A stretch of 42,581 bases of DNA from an uncultured Sphingomonadales bacterium (GTDB lineage: Bacteria > Pseudomonadota > Alphaproteobacteria > Sphingomonadales > Sphingomonadaceae): positions 1-42,581 of the forward strand of contig CALCBC010000025.1 in NCBI GenBank assembly GCA_937898525.1, written 5' to 3'. The notes below the pieces were generated by a model. The model had not been told where the DNA came from, did not search any database, and saw nothing but the letters and a program-made list of their open reading frames with translations. The number at the start of each line of letters is the position of its first letter. Positions within the stretch are counted from its first letter, which is position 1. Positions 9,083-16,985 of the stretch are shown here, piece after piece. Both the position numbers and the translations under genes were made by a program.

Positions 9083-9197
9083 GCGCCTTGCTCTCCCGAT
9101 CCCGAGCCCTGGGCCAATCTAGGGGCGCTCCCCCGATCGTGCCAGTCGAAAGCAAGGCTTGAGCCCGCGCGTGGCCTCGACTAGGGGCCCGGCTTTA

Positions 9198-10220
9198 ATG
9201 ACATCGCCGACGCCACCCACTGCCGCGGGCCGTTATCCGGCCGGTTCGCGCGCGTTCCCGCATCGCAGCCTGCTCGGTATTGGCCATCTCGAGACTCACG
9301 AGATCCTGTTCCTGCTCGACGAGGCCGAGCAGTGGGTCGCGCTCAACCGGCAACCGACCAAGCATACCGACCGGCTCGCCGGCCTGACGATCATCAACGC
9401 CTTCTTCGAGAACTCGACGCGCACGCTGCTGAGCTTCGAGATTGCCGGCAAGCGGCTCGGCGCCGACGTGGTCAACATGCACGCCGCACAGTCGAGCGTG
9501 AAGAAGGGCGAGACGCTGATCGATACCGCGCTGACGCTCAACGCGATGCGCGCCGACGCGATCGTCATCCGCCACGGCAGCTCGGGCGCCGTGCGGCTGA
9601 TCGCCGACAAGGTCGACTGTCCCGTGCTCAACGCCGGCGACGGCCAGCACGAGCACCCGACCCAGGCGCTGCTTGACGCGCTCGCCTTGCGCCACGCGCT
9701 GCGGGAACGCGGGCAGGCCAGTTCCGACGGGATGTTCAACGGCCTCCAGGTCGTGATCTGCGGCGATGTCCTGCACAGCCGCGTCGCGCGGTCGAACATC
9801 CTGTGCCTGCAGGCCCTCGGCGCGAAAGTGCGCGTCTGCGCGCCTCCGGCGCTGATGCCGACCGGAATCGCAGCGCTCGGTGTCGAGCCGTTGCACGATT
9901 TCGACGCGGCGCTGGATGGCGCCGACGTGGTGATGATGCTGCGCCTGCAGAACGAACGGATGGATGGCCAGTTCATCCCCTCGGCGCGCGAATACCGCCA
10001 CCTCTATGGCCTTACTCCGGAGCGGCTGGCGCGTGCCGCGCCCGAGGCGATCGTCATGCATCCGGGACCGATGAACCGCGGGGTGGAGATCGACAGCTCG
10101 GTGGCCGACCTGCCCGACCGCTCGATCATCACCACCCAGGTCGAGATGGGCGTGGCGATGCGCATGGCGTGCCTCGACGTGCTTACGCGCCGCGCGCGCC
10201 GGGTGGAGGGCTGGGAATGA
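9198..10220 (+). CDS. pyrB: Aspartate carbamoyltransferase catalytic chain
   Basis: A 340-residue ATCase that condenses carbamoyl phosphate with aspartate, the committed step of pyrimidine synthesis. The carbamoyl-phosphate loop is FFENSTRTLLSFE (Ser73-Thr74-Arg75-Thr76), the neighbouring subunit's lysine loop is SSVKKGET (about 99-106), and HPTQALLD (153-160) is the family signature. The start is ATG 9198, because the N-terminus then fits the family; the open frame continues 13 codons upstream to 9159. Its stop overlaps the next gene's start (ATGA), which pairs it with the dihydroorotase-like protein. The inactive-looking partner suggests a PyrB-PyrC' complex as described in Pseudomonas. Confidence 0.97.
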   Translation: MTSPTPPTAAGRYPAGSRAFPHRSLLGIGHLETHEILFLLDEAEQWVALNRQPTKHTDRLAGLTIINAFFENSTRTLLSFEIAGKRLGADVVNMHAAQSSVKKGETLIDTALTLNAMRADAIVIRHGSSGAVRLIADKVDCPVLNAGDGQHEHPTQALLDALALRHALRERGQASSDGMFNGLQVVICGDVLHSRVARSNILCLQALGAKVRVCAPPALMPTGIAALGVEPLHDFDAALDGADVVMMLRLQNERMDGQFIPSAREYRHLYGLTPERLARAAPEAIVMHPGPMNRGVEIDSSVADLPDRSIITTQVEMGVAMRMACLDVLTRRARRVEGWE

Positions 10221-11446
10221 AGCAGCTGCGTCCCATCGCGCTGGTCGGCGGCAAGATTGTCACACCATCCGGGGTGATCTCCGGTACCGTGCGCTTCGTT
10301 GAGGGACGGATCGACGCGGTCGGCGACGTGGCCACACAGGATGGCGACGAGGTCGTCGATGCCCGCGGCCGCCTGGTCGTGCCGGGCCTCGTCGACTTCG
10401 GCGTCTTCGCAATCGACAAGCCCGCGTTCCACTTCGGCGGGATCACCCGGGCGGCGCTGATGCCCGACCAGTCGCCACCGCTCGACCATCCGGCACGCGT
10501 CCGCTTCGCCGCGTCAAGCGGCAAGCCCGACTTCTGGGTTCATCCGCTGGGCGCTGCGACCGTGGGTCTCGACGGGGCGCAACTTGCGGAAATCGCGCTG
10601 ATGCGCGAGGCTGGCGCACGCGCGGTCGCCACCGGACGGCGCTGGATCGGCGACAGCGGAGTCATGCACCGCCTGCTGCAGTACGCGGCCATGCTCGACC
10701 TCGTGGTGGTCACTCACGCCGAGGACGCCGGTCTAGCCGGCCAGGCGGCGGCGACCGCGAGCGAGATGGCCACACGGCTCGGCCTGCCGGGCGCCCCTGC
10801 CGAGGCCGAGGCGCTTGCCGCAGCGCGCGACATTGCGCTCGCGGAGATGACCGGCGCCCGGCTGCACCTGCGGCAAGTGACAACGGCCTCAGCGCTTGCT
10901 CTCGTTCGCGCGGCGAAGGCCCGCGGTGTCGCGGTGACTGCCGGGGTGACTCCGGCGCATTTCATGCTCTCCGATCTCGCGCTGCAGGATTTCCGCACCT
11001 TCGCGCGGCTCTCGCCGCCGCTGCGCGTCGAAGCGGACCGGCAGGCGGTGATCGAAGCGATCGCCGACGGCACGATCGACGTCGTCGCCTCGGGCCATGA
11101 CCCGCGCGGCCCGGAGGACAAGCGGCTGCCGTTTGCCGACGCCGCTCCGGGCATGGCCGGTGCCGAAACGCTGCTGGCGATGGTGCTGACGCTCGTTCGT
11201 GACGGGACGATCGACCTTCCGCGCGCCTTCGACCTCGTCGCCCGCAACCCGGCGCGGTTGCTCGGCGTCGAGGCCGGCGAGCTGCGCGCGGGCGCCGAGG
11301 CCGACATCGCGCTGGTCGATCCCGACAAGCCGTGGGTCGTCGATTCGGCGAAGATGGCTGCGAGCGCCGGCAACACGCCGTTCGACGGTCAGCCGGTGCA
11401 GGGCCGCGTGCTCAGCCTGTGGAAGGGCGGCAAGCCGGTCGGTTGA
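10217..11446 (+). CDS. Dihydroorotase-like PyrC' lacking metal ligands
   Basis: A 409-residue amidohydrolase-superfamily protein with the dihydroorotase layout, including the N-terminal beta-sandwich strand KIVTPSG and the domain-returning C-terminus. Active enzymes have PGLxDxHVHxR; here residues 56-64 read PGLVDFGVF, so the HxH metal pair is gone. The His of the usual LHICHVST segment is Gln (LHLRQVTT, 217-224). His167 in THAED and Asp295 in SGHDPRG remain. This pattern matches the non-catalytic PyrC' (PyrX) partners that stabilise ATCase. ATG 10217 overlaps the pyrB stop by four bases. A separate active dihydroorotase gene should exist elsewhere in the genome. Family is certain; loss of catalysis is a strong inference. 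Confidence 0.9.
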   Translation: MKQLRPIALVGGKIVTPSGVISGTVRFVEGRIDAVGDVATQDGDEVVDARGRLVVPGLVDFGVFAIDKPAFHFGGITRAALMPDQSPPLDHPARVRFAASSGKPDFWVHPLGAATVGLDGAQLAEIALMREAGARAVATGRRWIGDSGVMHRLLQYAAMLDLVVVTHAEDAGLAGQAAATASEMATRLGLPGAPAEAEALAAARDIALAEMTGARLHLRQVTTASALALVRAAKARGVAVTAGVTPAHFMLSDLALQDFRTFARLSPPLRVEADRQAVIEAIADGTIDVVASGHDPRGPEDKRLPFADAAPGMAGAETLLAMVLTLVRDGTIDLPRAFDLVARNPARLLGVEAGELRAGAEADIALVDPDKPWVVDSAKMAASAGNTPFDGQPVQGRVLSLWKGGKPVG

Positions 11447-11460
11447 CGGGGGGCGGCGCC

Positions 11461-12771
11461 TCAGAACGGGAACCAGACCAGGATCGCCGCCACGCCGGCC
11501 ACCCAGGTCAGCAGGTTGAGCGGAATGCCGATCTTGACGAAGTCCATGTAGTTGTAGCCGCCCATCTGGTAGACAAGCACGTTGGTCTGGTAGCCGAACG
11601 GGGTGGCGAAGGCGGCGCTGCCGGCGATCATCACCGCTACCAGGAACGGACGCGGGCTCACTCCGAGGGCTTCGCCGAGCGCCACGGCAATCGGAGTGAA
11701 CAGCACGGCCACGGTGGCGTTCGACAGCAGTTCGGTGGCGAACAGCGTCGCGCCGTAAATGATCACCAGCGCGAGGAACGGGTTGAGCCCGTCGAGCGAG
11801 CCTATCAGGCCGTGGGTAAACTCGCCGGCCAGCCCGGTCACGTCGAGCGCGATACCGAGCACGACCATGCCCGCGATCAGCATCAGCACGTCGGGGCGCA
11901 GGCCCGAGTAGGCCTCGTCGGGCGTGATCACGCGCAACAGGATCAGCAGTACGGCACCGGCGAAGGCGCAGGCTGCGATCGGCGCGACGTCCAGCGCCGC
12001 CAGTGCCACCACGGCGACGAACACCGTCGCCGAGGCGAACGCGGCGAGCGGGCGAAATGCCACTTCCCTTGCGAACGACTGCGGAGAGCCGAGTTGCCCG
12101 CCGGCGAGGCCGGGATCGCCTACACTGGGCTCTTCGGCAGGAGTCGCCGAATCCTCGACATCGGATGGCACGAGCCGATGCGTGAACATCAGCAGGTAGA
12201 GGCCGCCCGTGATCGCCACGATGACGCCCACCGGCGTGATCTCGAAGATGCCGAAGCGGGGCTGGCCGGATATTGCGGCCATGTCGCTGACCAGCAAATT
12301 GGTCGAGGTCCCGATCAGCGTGCAGCATCCGCCGAGGACCGCAGCGTAGGACAGCGGGATCAGGAAACGTTTGGGCGACAGGCCGAGCGAGCGCGAGACG
12401 TCGCGCACGACCGGCGCTGCCAGCACCACGATCGGGGTGTTGTTCAGGAACGCCGAGGCCATTCCCGAAAGCCAGATCATCACCCACAGCCCGGCCTTGC
12501 CGATCCGTCGGCAGAGGGCGGTTACGCCGCGGATCGCGGCGTCGAGCAGGCCCGACAGCTCCATCGCGTAAGTGATCACGAACAGCGAGGCGAGTGCCAT
12601 GATCGCGGGGCTGGCGAAGGCGCCCTGGAGTTCCACCGGCCGCACCACGCCAGTCATCAGCAGGACCGCGGCGCCGGTCAGCGCCACGACGTCCGAGCGG
12701 ACCCGGTCCCAGATCAGCGCTGCGATGACCGCAGCCAGCACCCCGAGCGTGATCAGCTGGTCGGTGGACAT
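11461..12771 (-). CDS. SLC13 (DASS/CitT-type) family permease
   Basis: A 436-residue polytopic inner-membrane transporter with about ten hydrophobic segments. Two pseudo-repeat signatures are visible: ASAFLNNTPIVV and GTSTNLLV in the first half, LLSNATVAV and FGYQTNVLVYQ in the second. These are the hairpin-loop substrate and sodium sites of divalent-anion/sodium symporters. A hydrophilic loop (about 208-235) joins the halves. Many bacterial relatives of about 590 residues carry two TrkA-C domains there; this one does not. Substrate is unknown: dicarboxylate, sulfate or another anion are all possible. ATG at 12771. It converges with the pyrC' gene, leaving 14 bp between the two stop codons. 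Confidence 0.88.
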   Translation of the reverse strand: MSTDQLITLGVLAAVIAALIWDRVRSDVVALTGAAVLLMTGVVRPVELQGAFASPAIMALASLFVITYAMELSGLLDAAIRGVTALCRRIGKAGLWVMIWLSGMASAFLNNTPIVVLAAPVVRDVSRSLGLSPKRFLIPLSYAAVLGGCCTLIGTSTNLLVSDMAAISGQPRFGIFEITPVGVIVAITGGLYLLMFTHRLVPSDVEDSATPAEEPSVGDPGLAGGQLGSPQSFAREVAFRPLAAFASATVFVAVVALAALDVAPIAACAFAGAVLLILLRVITPDEAYSGLRPDVLMLIAGMVVLGIALDVTGLAGEFTHGLIGSLDGLNPFLALVIIYGATLFATELLSNATVAVLFTPIAVALGEALGVSPRPFLVAVMIAGSAAFATPFGYQTNVLVYQMGGYNYMDFVKIGIPLNLLTWVAGVAAILVWFPF

Positions 12772-12809
12772 GGGAACTGCCTAGCGGATTGGCCGGAGTC
12801 GCCAAATGG

Positions 12810-12834
12810 AAAACCCCTCCCGGAGGGGAGGGGT
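12810..12834 (-). terminator. Rho-independent terminator of the ParA/SPOR transcript
   Basis: On the minus strand, a perfect 9-bp stem (ACCCCTCCC with GGGAGGGGT) and a 4-nt loop are followed by a short T-run. It sits 38 bp after the stop codon of the SPOR lipoprotein gene and before the start of the SLC13 gene. Confidence 0.8.
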
Positions 12835-12872
12835 GTCCATTCTTGCCGCTGCAAGAGAAGCTGTAGCGGGCG

Positions 12873-14177
12873 CTAGCGGCGGGCCATGCGGATGCCGGTC
12901 TCGACCGCGCCCGGCAGCGGACGTCCCTCCGCGTAGGCGAAGCAACCCTGGCCGCTCGCGCGGACGCGGCCGCACATGGCGTTCGCGCTCTGCTGTTCGT
13001 AGCCGGCGGCCGAGACGCGCCAGTAGCGCTTGCCGCCAACGACGGCCTCGCTGATGACCATCTGGTGCCCGGCCAGCTCGGGATAGCGCTTGACGTAGAT
13101 GCCCCAGGCGCGCCGCGCTCCCTGCTCGCTGGAGAAGCTTCCGAGCTGGACGAGGTGCGTGCCTGCGGAGCGCGGCGCTGGAGCGGTAGCGGCCGGAGCG
13201 CTCGAAGAGCGCGCGTACTGCGCAGCGTGCTGCACCGGCGAGGGAGCGGCCGGTGTCGGCGTCGAAGCGAAAGCGCTCTGGAAGCTGCTCGGCGCCTGAT
13301 CCTCGATGGCGACCTCGGGTCGGGCCGGGGCCGTCTCGGCCGCCGGAGTTCCGGCGGAGGCGAGCGGCGGAAGCTCGGGGGCGGCGACCGGCGCGGGTGC
13401 GGCAGCGCTCGCTTCGGCCGCAAGCTGCTCGAGGCTCGGCGAGTTGGCGAGCGCGAGCTGGACGGGCTGGCCGGCGTCGCGGACACCGGCCGGCACGTCG
13501 AGCAGCGCCGCGACGCGCGTCTGCCAGGCCTCGGGCTGCGCCATCGCCGCCCACTCGCCGATGCGGTCGCTGACCTGGTCGGCGGGAACGTCCTGCTCGG
13601 CCATGAGCCGGGCCTCGCGCCAGCGGCCCGCGAGCGCGTAGGAGTACGCGAGGTTCTGCCGCATCTTCGGCGTGTTCTCGCCGTTGCGGATTGCATTGCT
13701 CATCAGGTGGATGCCGCGATCCGGCTGGCCGGCCAGCGCCAGCGCCAGACCGAGGTCGGCGGTAGCGATGTCCTGTTCCCAGTCGCTGAGCAGCGCCGCG
13801 GCTTCAGCATGCCGGCCCGTACCGATGAGCGCGAGGGCGAGGCTCAGCGCGGTGCGCGGAGAATTGTCGCCCAGCTTCATCGCGTCTTCGAACGTGGTCG
13901 CAGCCGAAGCGAAGCGCCCGGCGTCGAGGTACGCGGAGGCCAGCGTCGCGCGGAAGGTGGCGTTGTGCGGCTCGGCGAGGACAGCGGCCTCGGCGTGCGC
14001 GATCGCCTGCTTGAGCTTGCCGTCGGCAAGCGCGGCTTCGGCACGGCTGGCCGAGACCTGCGCTGGCGGCGCGCTCGACGTGGCGCAACCGGTCAGCAGC
14101 GCTGCGGCTATCGCCGAGGTGGCGACCCAGGCGAACTTCGGGCCGATCATACGGGTGCCGTTGACGGTTCGATGCAT
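12873..14177 (-). CDS. TPR- and SPOR-domain lipoprotein
   Basis: About 434 residues. The N-terminus is a lipoprotein signal ending LLTGC (Cys31), so it is predicted to be exported and lipidated. Residues about 40-200 are helical TPR-like repeats (ADGKLKQAIAHAEAAVLAEP, AYLDAGRFASAATTFEDAM). A Pro/Ala-rich linker follows, and the last 80 or so residues form a SPOR domain starting THLVQLGSFSSEQGARRAWG. SPOR domains bind denuded glycan strands at septa. I choose ATG 14177, since AAGGGGGG lies just upstream. A GTG at 14198 overlapping the previous stop is possible and would add seven residues. Last gene of the ParA set, followed by a strong terminator. Confidence 0.85.
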   Translation of the reverse strand: MHRTVNGTRMIGPKFAWVATSAIAAALLTGCATSSAPPAQVSASRAEAALADGKLKQAIAHAEAAVLAEPHNATFRATLASAYLDAGRFASAATTFEDAMKLGDNSPRTALSLALALIGTGRHAEAAALLSDWEQDIATADLGLALALAGQPDRGIHLMSNAIRNGENTPKMRQNLAYSYALAGRWREARLMAEQDVPADQVSDRIGEWAAMAQPEAWQTRVAALLDVPAGVRDAGQPVQLALANSPSLEQLAAEASAAAPAPVAAPELPPLASAGTPAAETAPARPEVAIEDQAPSSFQSAFASTPTPAAPSPVQHAAQYARSSSAPAATAPAPRSAGTHLVQLGSFSSEQGARRAWGIYVKRYPELAGHQMVISEAVVGGKRYWRVSAAGYEQQSANAMCGRVRASGQGCFAYAEGRPLPGAVETGIRMARR

Positions 14178-14194
14178 GGCTGAGCCCCCCTTGA

Positions 14195-14839
14195 TCACTG
14201 GCTGTTGCGCTTCAGTTGCGCGGCGAGCGCCTCGACCTCGGGGATCTCGGCGAGAAACTTGTCGAGCGCCTGGGTGACCAGCTGCTGGGCGCTGCGGTTC
14301 TTGACGGTGCTCGCGAGGCGCAGCTTGAGGTGGCGCTTGGCGTCGAGACGCAGCGTGAAGGCCGCGCGGCGGCCGGCGGCTTCCTCGCGAGTCTCCTTGG
14401 CCGAGATCCCGGTTGGCGCGGGCTTGACGGGCCTCACCGCAGCCGCGGGCCGGGCAACCGGCGCCTTGGCGGATGCGGCCGGGATCTTCGCCTTCGGAGC
14501 CGGGGCCTCGGTGGCGCCCTTTTCGAGCAGCTCGGCGAGCTCTTCGTGAATGCTGCGTACGACGGGCTTGGGCGAGCCCGCGTCGGTCCTGGCTTCCGAT
14601 TCGGGATTGGCGGGTGAGGGCGTCAGCTGCAGCACGTCGGCCGAACGATCGGGCACAACATCGTCACCCATGTCGTTCCAGCCGAGATCCTCGAGCGCAT
14701 CGAAGTCCTGCAGGGCGCGCGCTGCCTGTGCGCCGTCGGCGCCCAGCGGCGCGAGCTGCGGCCGCATCGCCGGCTTCGCTCCTCCCTTGCGGGCGAGGAG
14801 CGTCGGGCCGAGGGAAGCGAAAGGCTTGGGCTCGTTCAT
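14195..14839 (-). CDS. Basic ribbon-helix-helix-like protein, partner of ParA
   Basis: A 214-residue protein I do not recognise by name. The N-terminal 80 residues are acidic and probably flexible (DFDALEDLGWNDMGDD). The middle is an Ala/Pro/Lys-rich linker (about 110-150). The C-terminal 55 residues (RRAAFTLRLDAKRHLKLRLA, then RSAQQLVTQALDKFL) look like a ribbon-helix-helix domain, a beta-strand plus two helices. It lies 18 bp after the ParA gene and its stop touches the SPOR gene's possible GTG start, so all three are probably one operon. It may be a DNA-binding or ATPase-stimulating partner of the ParA protein in place of a ParB, which is inference. Confidence 0.75.
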   Translation of the reverse strand: MNEPKPFASLGPTLLARKGGAKPAMRPQLAPLGADGAQAARALQDFDALEDLGWNDMGDDVVPDRSADVLQLTPSPANPESEARTDAGSPKPVVRSIHEELAELLEKGATEAPAPKAKIPAASAKAPVARPAAAVRPVKPAPTGISAKETREEAAGRRAAFTLRLDAKRHLKLRLASTVKNRSAQQLVTQALDKFLAEIPEVEALAAQLKRNSQ

Positions 14840-14857
14840 TGCGCCGCGCCTCCGCCC

Positions 14858-15574
14858 TTACTGGGCGACGCGGCGGCCGAAGCCGCCCTGCGGACGGTGG
14901 ACACCGGGCATCTGCGACACCGCGCCCGGGGCAGCAAAGATCGTGCGGCGGAAGTTCTTCTCGAGCCGGTCAGCGACGTAATGCCACAGCGCGATCACTT
15001 CCTGCGCGCTGCGTCCTTCGGGCTCGACTTCCATGACCGTACGACCGTCGATCATCGAGGCCGCGTAGTCGGTACGGTGATGGAGCGTGATCGGTGCGAC
15101 CGTGCCGTGCTGCGACAACGCGACGGCGGCTTCCGAGGTGATCTTGGCCTTGGGGGTCGCGGCGTTGACCACGAAGATCAGCGGCTTGCCCGCGCGTTCG
15201 CACAGGTCGACCGTGGCACCGACCGCTCGCAGGTCGTGCGGGCTCGGACGAGTCGGCACGACGATCAGTTCGGCGACCGAGATCACTGACTGGATCGCCA
15301 TGGTGATCGCCGGCGGCGTGTCGATCACCGCCAGCTTGAATCCCTGCTGCCGCAGGATCGCGAGGTCGTTGGCGAGCCGCGCGACGGTGGTCTGGGCGAA
15401 CGCGGGGTATTCCGCTTCACGCTCGTTCCACCAGTCGGCCAGCGAGCCCTGGGGGTCGATGTCGATCAGCACGACCGGACCGGCGCCGGCGCGCTGCGCC
15501 TGGACCGCCAGGTGTCCTGAAAGCGTGGTCTTTCCCGATCCGCCCTTCTGCGAAGCCAATGCCAGTACGCGCAA
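14858..15574 (-). CDS. ParA/MinD-type P-loop ATPase (orphan)
   Basis: A 238-residue deviant-Walker ATPase. KGGSGKTT (10-17) contains the signature lysine of the ParA/MinD class, IDIDPQGSLADWW (about 37-49) is the A' strand region, and FKLAVIDTPPAI is Walker B. These proteins position DNA or cell-pole cargo by ATP-dependent dimerisation on the nucleoid. No parB gene follows; instead the next gene encodes a ribbon-helix-helix-like protein and the one after it a SPOR lipoprotein. It lacks MipZ's N-terminal sequence and is shorter. It is therefore more likely an orphan positioning ATPase than the chromosomal ParA. First gene of the minus-strand unit, divergent from a Sel1-SPOR gene. Confidence 0.9.
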   Translation of the reverse strand: MRVLALASQKGGSGKTTLSGHLAVQAQRAGAGPVVLIDIDPQGSLADWWNEREAEYPAFAQTTVARLANDLAILRQQGFKLAVIDTPPAITMAIQSVISVAELIVVPTRPSPHDLRAVGATVDLCERAGKPLIFVVNAATPKAKITSEAAVALSQHGTVAPITLHHRTDYAASMIDGRTVMEVEPEGRSAQEVIALWHYVADRLEKNFRRTIFAAPGAVSQMPGVHRPQGGFGRRVAQ

Positions 15575-15735
15575 GGCCTATCCCCCTGATTTCGAGCCGG
15601 AGACATCCATTTTTCCGGCGGTTCCGGGCACGGGATCGCAGATCACCCTAAATTTTGAGTTAATGCGAAAGGCTTGGCCGAACTGTTCGGGTGACCGAGG
15701 TTTCGCACGATCGGTTCCGTTCCACGAGCGCCATT

Positions 15736-15768
15736 TTGACAGGTCTTTGCTAATGACCTGTTTACTAT
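15736..15768 (+). promoter_or_regulatory. Candidate promoter with overlapping palindrome ACAGGTC/GACCTGT
   Basis: The 231-bp divergent region between the ParA gene and the Sel1-SPOR gene is notably AT-richer than its surroundings. A perfect -35-like TTGACA (15736-15741) is followed by TTTACT/TACTAT (15761-15768) at a rather long spacing. Overlapping both is an inverted repeat, ACAGGTC (15739-15745) and GACCTGT (15755-15761), with a 9-bp spacer; its centres could suit a dimeric repressor. Both the promoter and the operator are predictions. Confidence 0.4.
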
Positions 15769-15805
15769 GGGACCCTAGGATCGAACCGTGCGAGGAAAGG
15801 GCGCC

Positions 15806-16951
15806 ATGCTGTCGGATGCGATGAAGCCTGCCTGGGGAACGGCCGCGGTGCTCGCGGCCCTCGTTGCCGTGCCCGCGATGGCCGACGTCAAGGCCGGCGT
15901 CGACGCCTGGAGCCGTGGCGACTACACGGCCGCCGTTCGCGAATGGGAAGGCCCCGCGGGGGCCGGCGACCCGGATGCGATGTTCAACCTTGCCCAGGCC
16001 TATCGCCTCGGTCGCGGCGTGCCGGTCGATCTCGCCAGGGCCGAAACTCTCTACGCGCGGGCCGCAGCCGCCGGACATCTCCAGGCAGCCGATACCTACG
16101 GGCTGATGCTGTTCCAGGACGGGCGCCGCGAGCAGGCGCTGCCCTACGTTCGCGACGCCGCCCGGCGCGGCGATCCCCGGTCGCAGTACCTGCTCGGAAT
16201 CGCCCATTTCAACGGTGACTTCGTCGAAAAGGACTGGACCCGTGCCTATGCGTTGATGACGCTGGCCAACGCTGCCGGGCTTCCGCAGGCGGCGCAGGCT
16301 ATCGCCGAGATGGACCAGCACATCCCGCTCGATCAGCGCCAGCAGGCGGCTGCACTCGCCGTCGAGATGCGTAGCGAGGCCGAGGCGGCGCGCACGCGCG
16401 AGCTTGCGGCGTTCGATCTCGCCGATCAGGCGCCCGCAACGCCTTCCGCACAGCAGGCGACCGAGCCCGCTCCGCGCGTGCCGCGGCCGGTGGCGACGGT
16501 TGCGGTCTCTCCGTCGGTTGCCGCCGCGCGTGCGGCGATCGCCGAGGCGACCCGTGCCACCGGGACCGAGGACCCGGCCGAGGCAGGCGCGAGTTTCGCG
16601 GCCACTGTGCCGCAGCTCCGGCTGGCCAGCGCGCCTGAGCCCGATCCCGCACCGGCGTCCGACGTGGCAGCGCCGGCAGTTTCCACCCCAGCCTCAGTGT
16701 CGCCGGCCCCTGCCGCAGGCGGCGGCCGCTGGCGGGTCCAGCTCGGCGCGTTCTCCGTAGCCGGCAATGCCGAGCGGCTGTGGAATCAGCTCAGCGGCCG
16801 CGCCGAACTGGCAGGACGGTCGCGGCTGCTCGTTCCGGCGGGTCGGGTGACGAAGCTCCAGGCCGGCGGCTTCCCGAACCGCGCCTCGGCCGAAGCCGCG
16901 TGCCGCTCGCTGCGCCAGTCGGGCCAGGACTGCCTTGTGACCGACCGCTGA
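15806..16951 (+). CDS. Sel1-repeat protein with C-terminal SPOR domain
   Basis: A 381-residue exported protein with a signal peptide of about 27 residues (VLAALVAVPAMA then DVKAG). Residues about 50-165 contain Sel1-like repeats (AMFNLAQAYRLGRGVPVDLA, SQYLLGIAHFNGDFVEKDW). An Ala/Pro-rich linker follows, and residues 305-381 are a SPOR domain (WRVQLGAFSVAGNAERLWNQ, then LQAGGFPNRASAEAACRSL). Start ATG 15806, chosen because GAGGAAAGG precedes it at good spacing; GTG 15788 is less likely. It shares TPR/Sel1-plus-SPOR design with the lipoprotein gene on the other side of the ParA locus, suggesting a common job in septal envelope assembly. Confidence 0.88.
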   Translation: MLSDAMKPAWGTAAVLAALVAVPAMADVKAGVDAWSRGDYTAAVREWEGPAGAGDPDAMFNLAQAYRLGRGVPVDLARAETLYARAAAAGHLQAADTYGLMLFQDGRREQALPYVRDAARRGDPRSQYLLGIAHFNGDFVEKDWTRAYALMTLANAAGLPQAAQAIAEMDQHIPLDQRQQAAALAVEMRSEAEAARTRELAAFDLADQAPATPSAQQATEPAPRVPRPVATVAVSPSVAAARAAIAEATRATGTEDPAEAGASFAATVPQLRLASAPEPDPAPASDVAAPAVSTPASVSPAPAAGGGRWRVQLGAFSVAGNAERLWNQLSGRAELAGRSRLLVPAGRVTKLQAGGFPNRASAEAACRSLRQSGQDCLVTDR

Positions 16952-16985
16952 TCGGGCGTAAGACCGACCCCGAGGGGGACCGGTC

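Noticed and set aside
7097..9184. A 695-residue open frame on the plus strand
   Set aside because: It is the complement of sppA, whose protease residues are intact, and its product has no recognisable domain.
10889..13696. A 935-residue open frame on the minus strand
   Set aside because: It overlaps the pyrC-like, SLC13 and SPOR genes in another frame and has a highly repetitive Arg/Ser composition.
14858..15574. MipZ
   Set aside because: The N-terminus and size do not match MipZ, and the neighbours differ.
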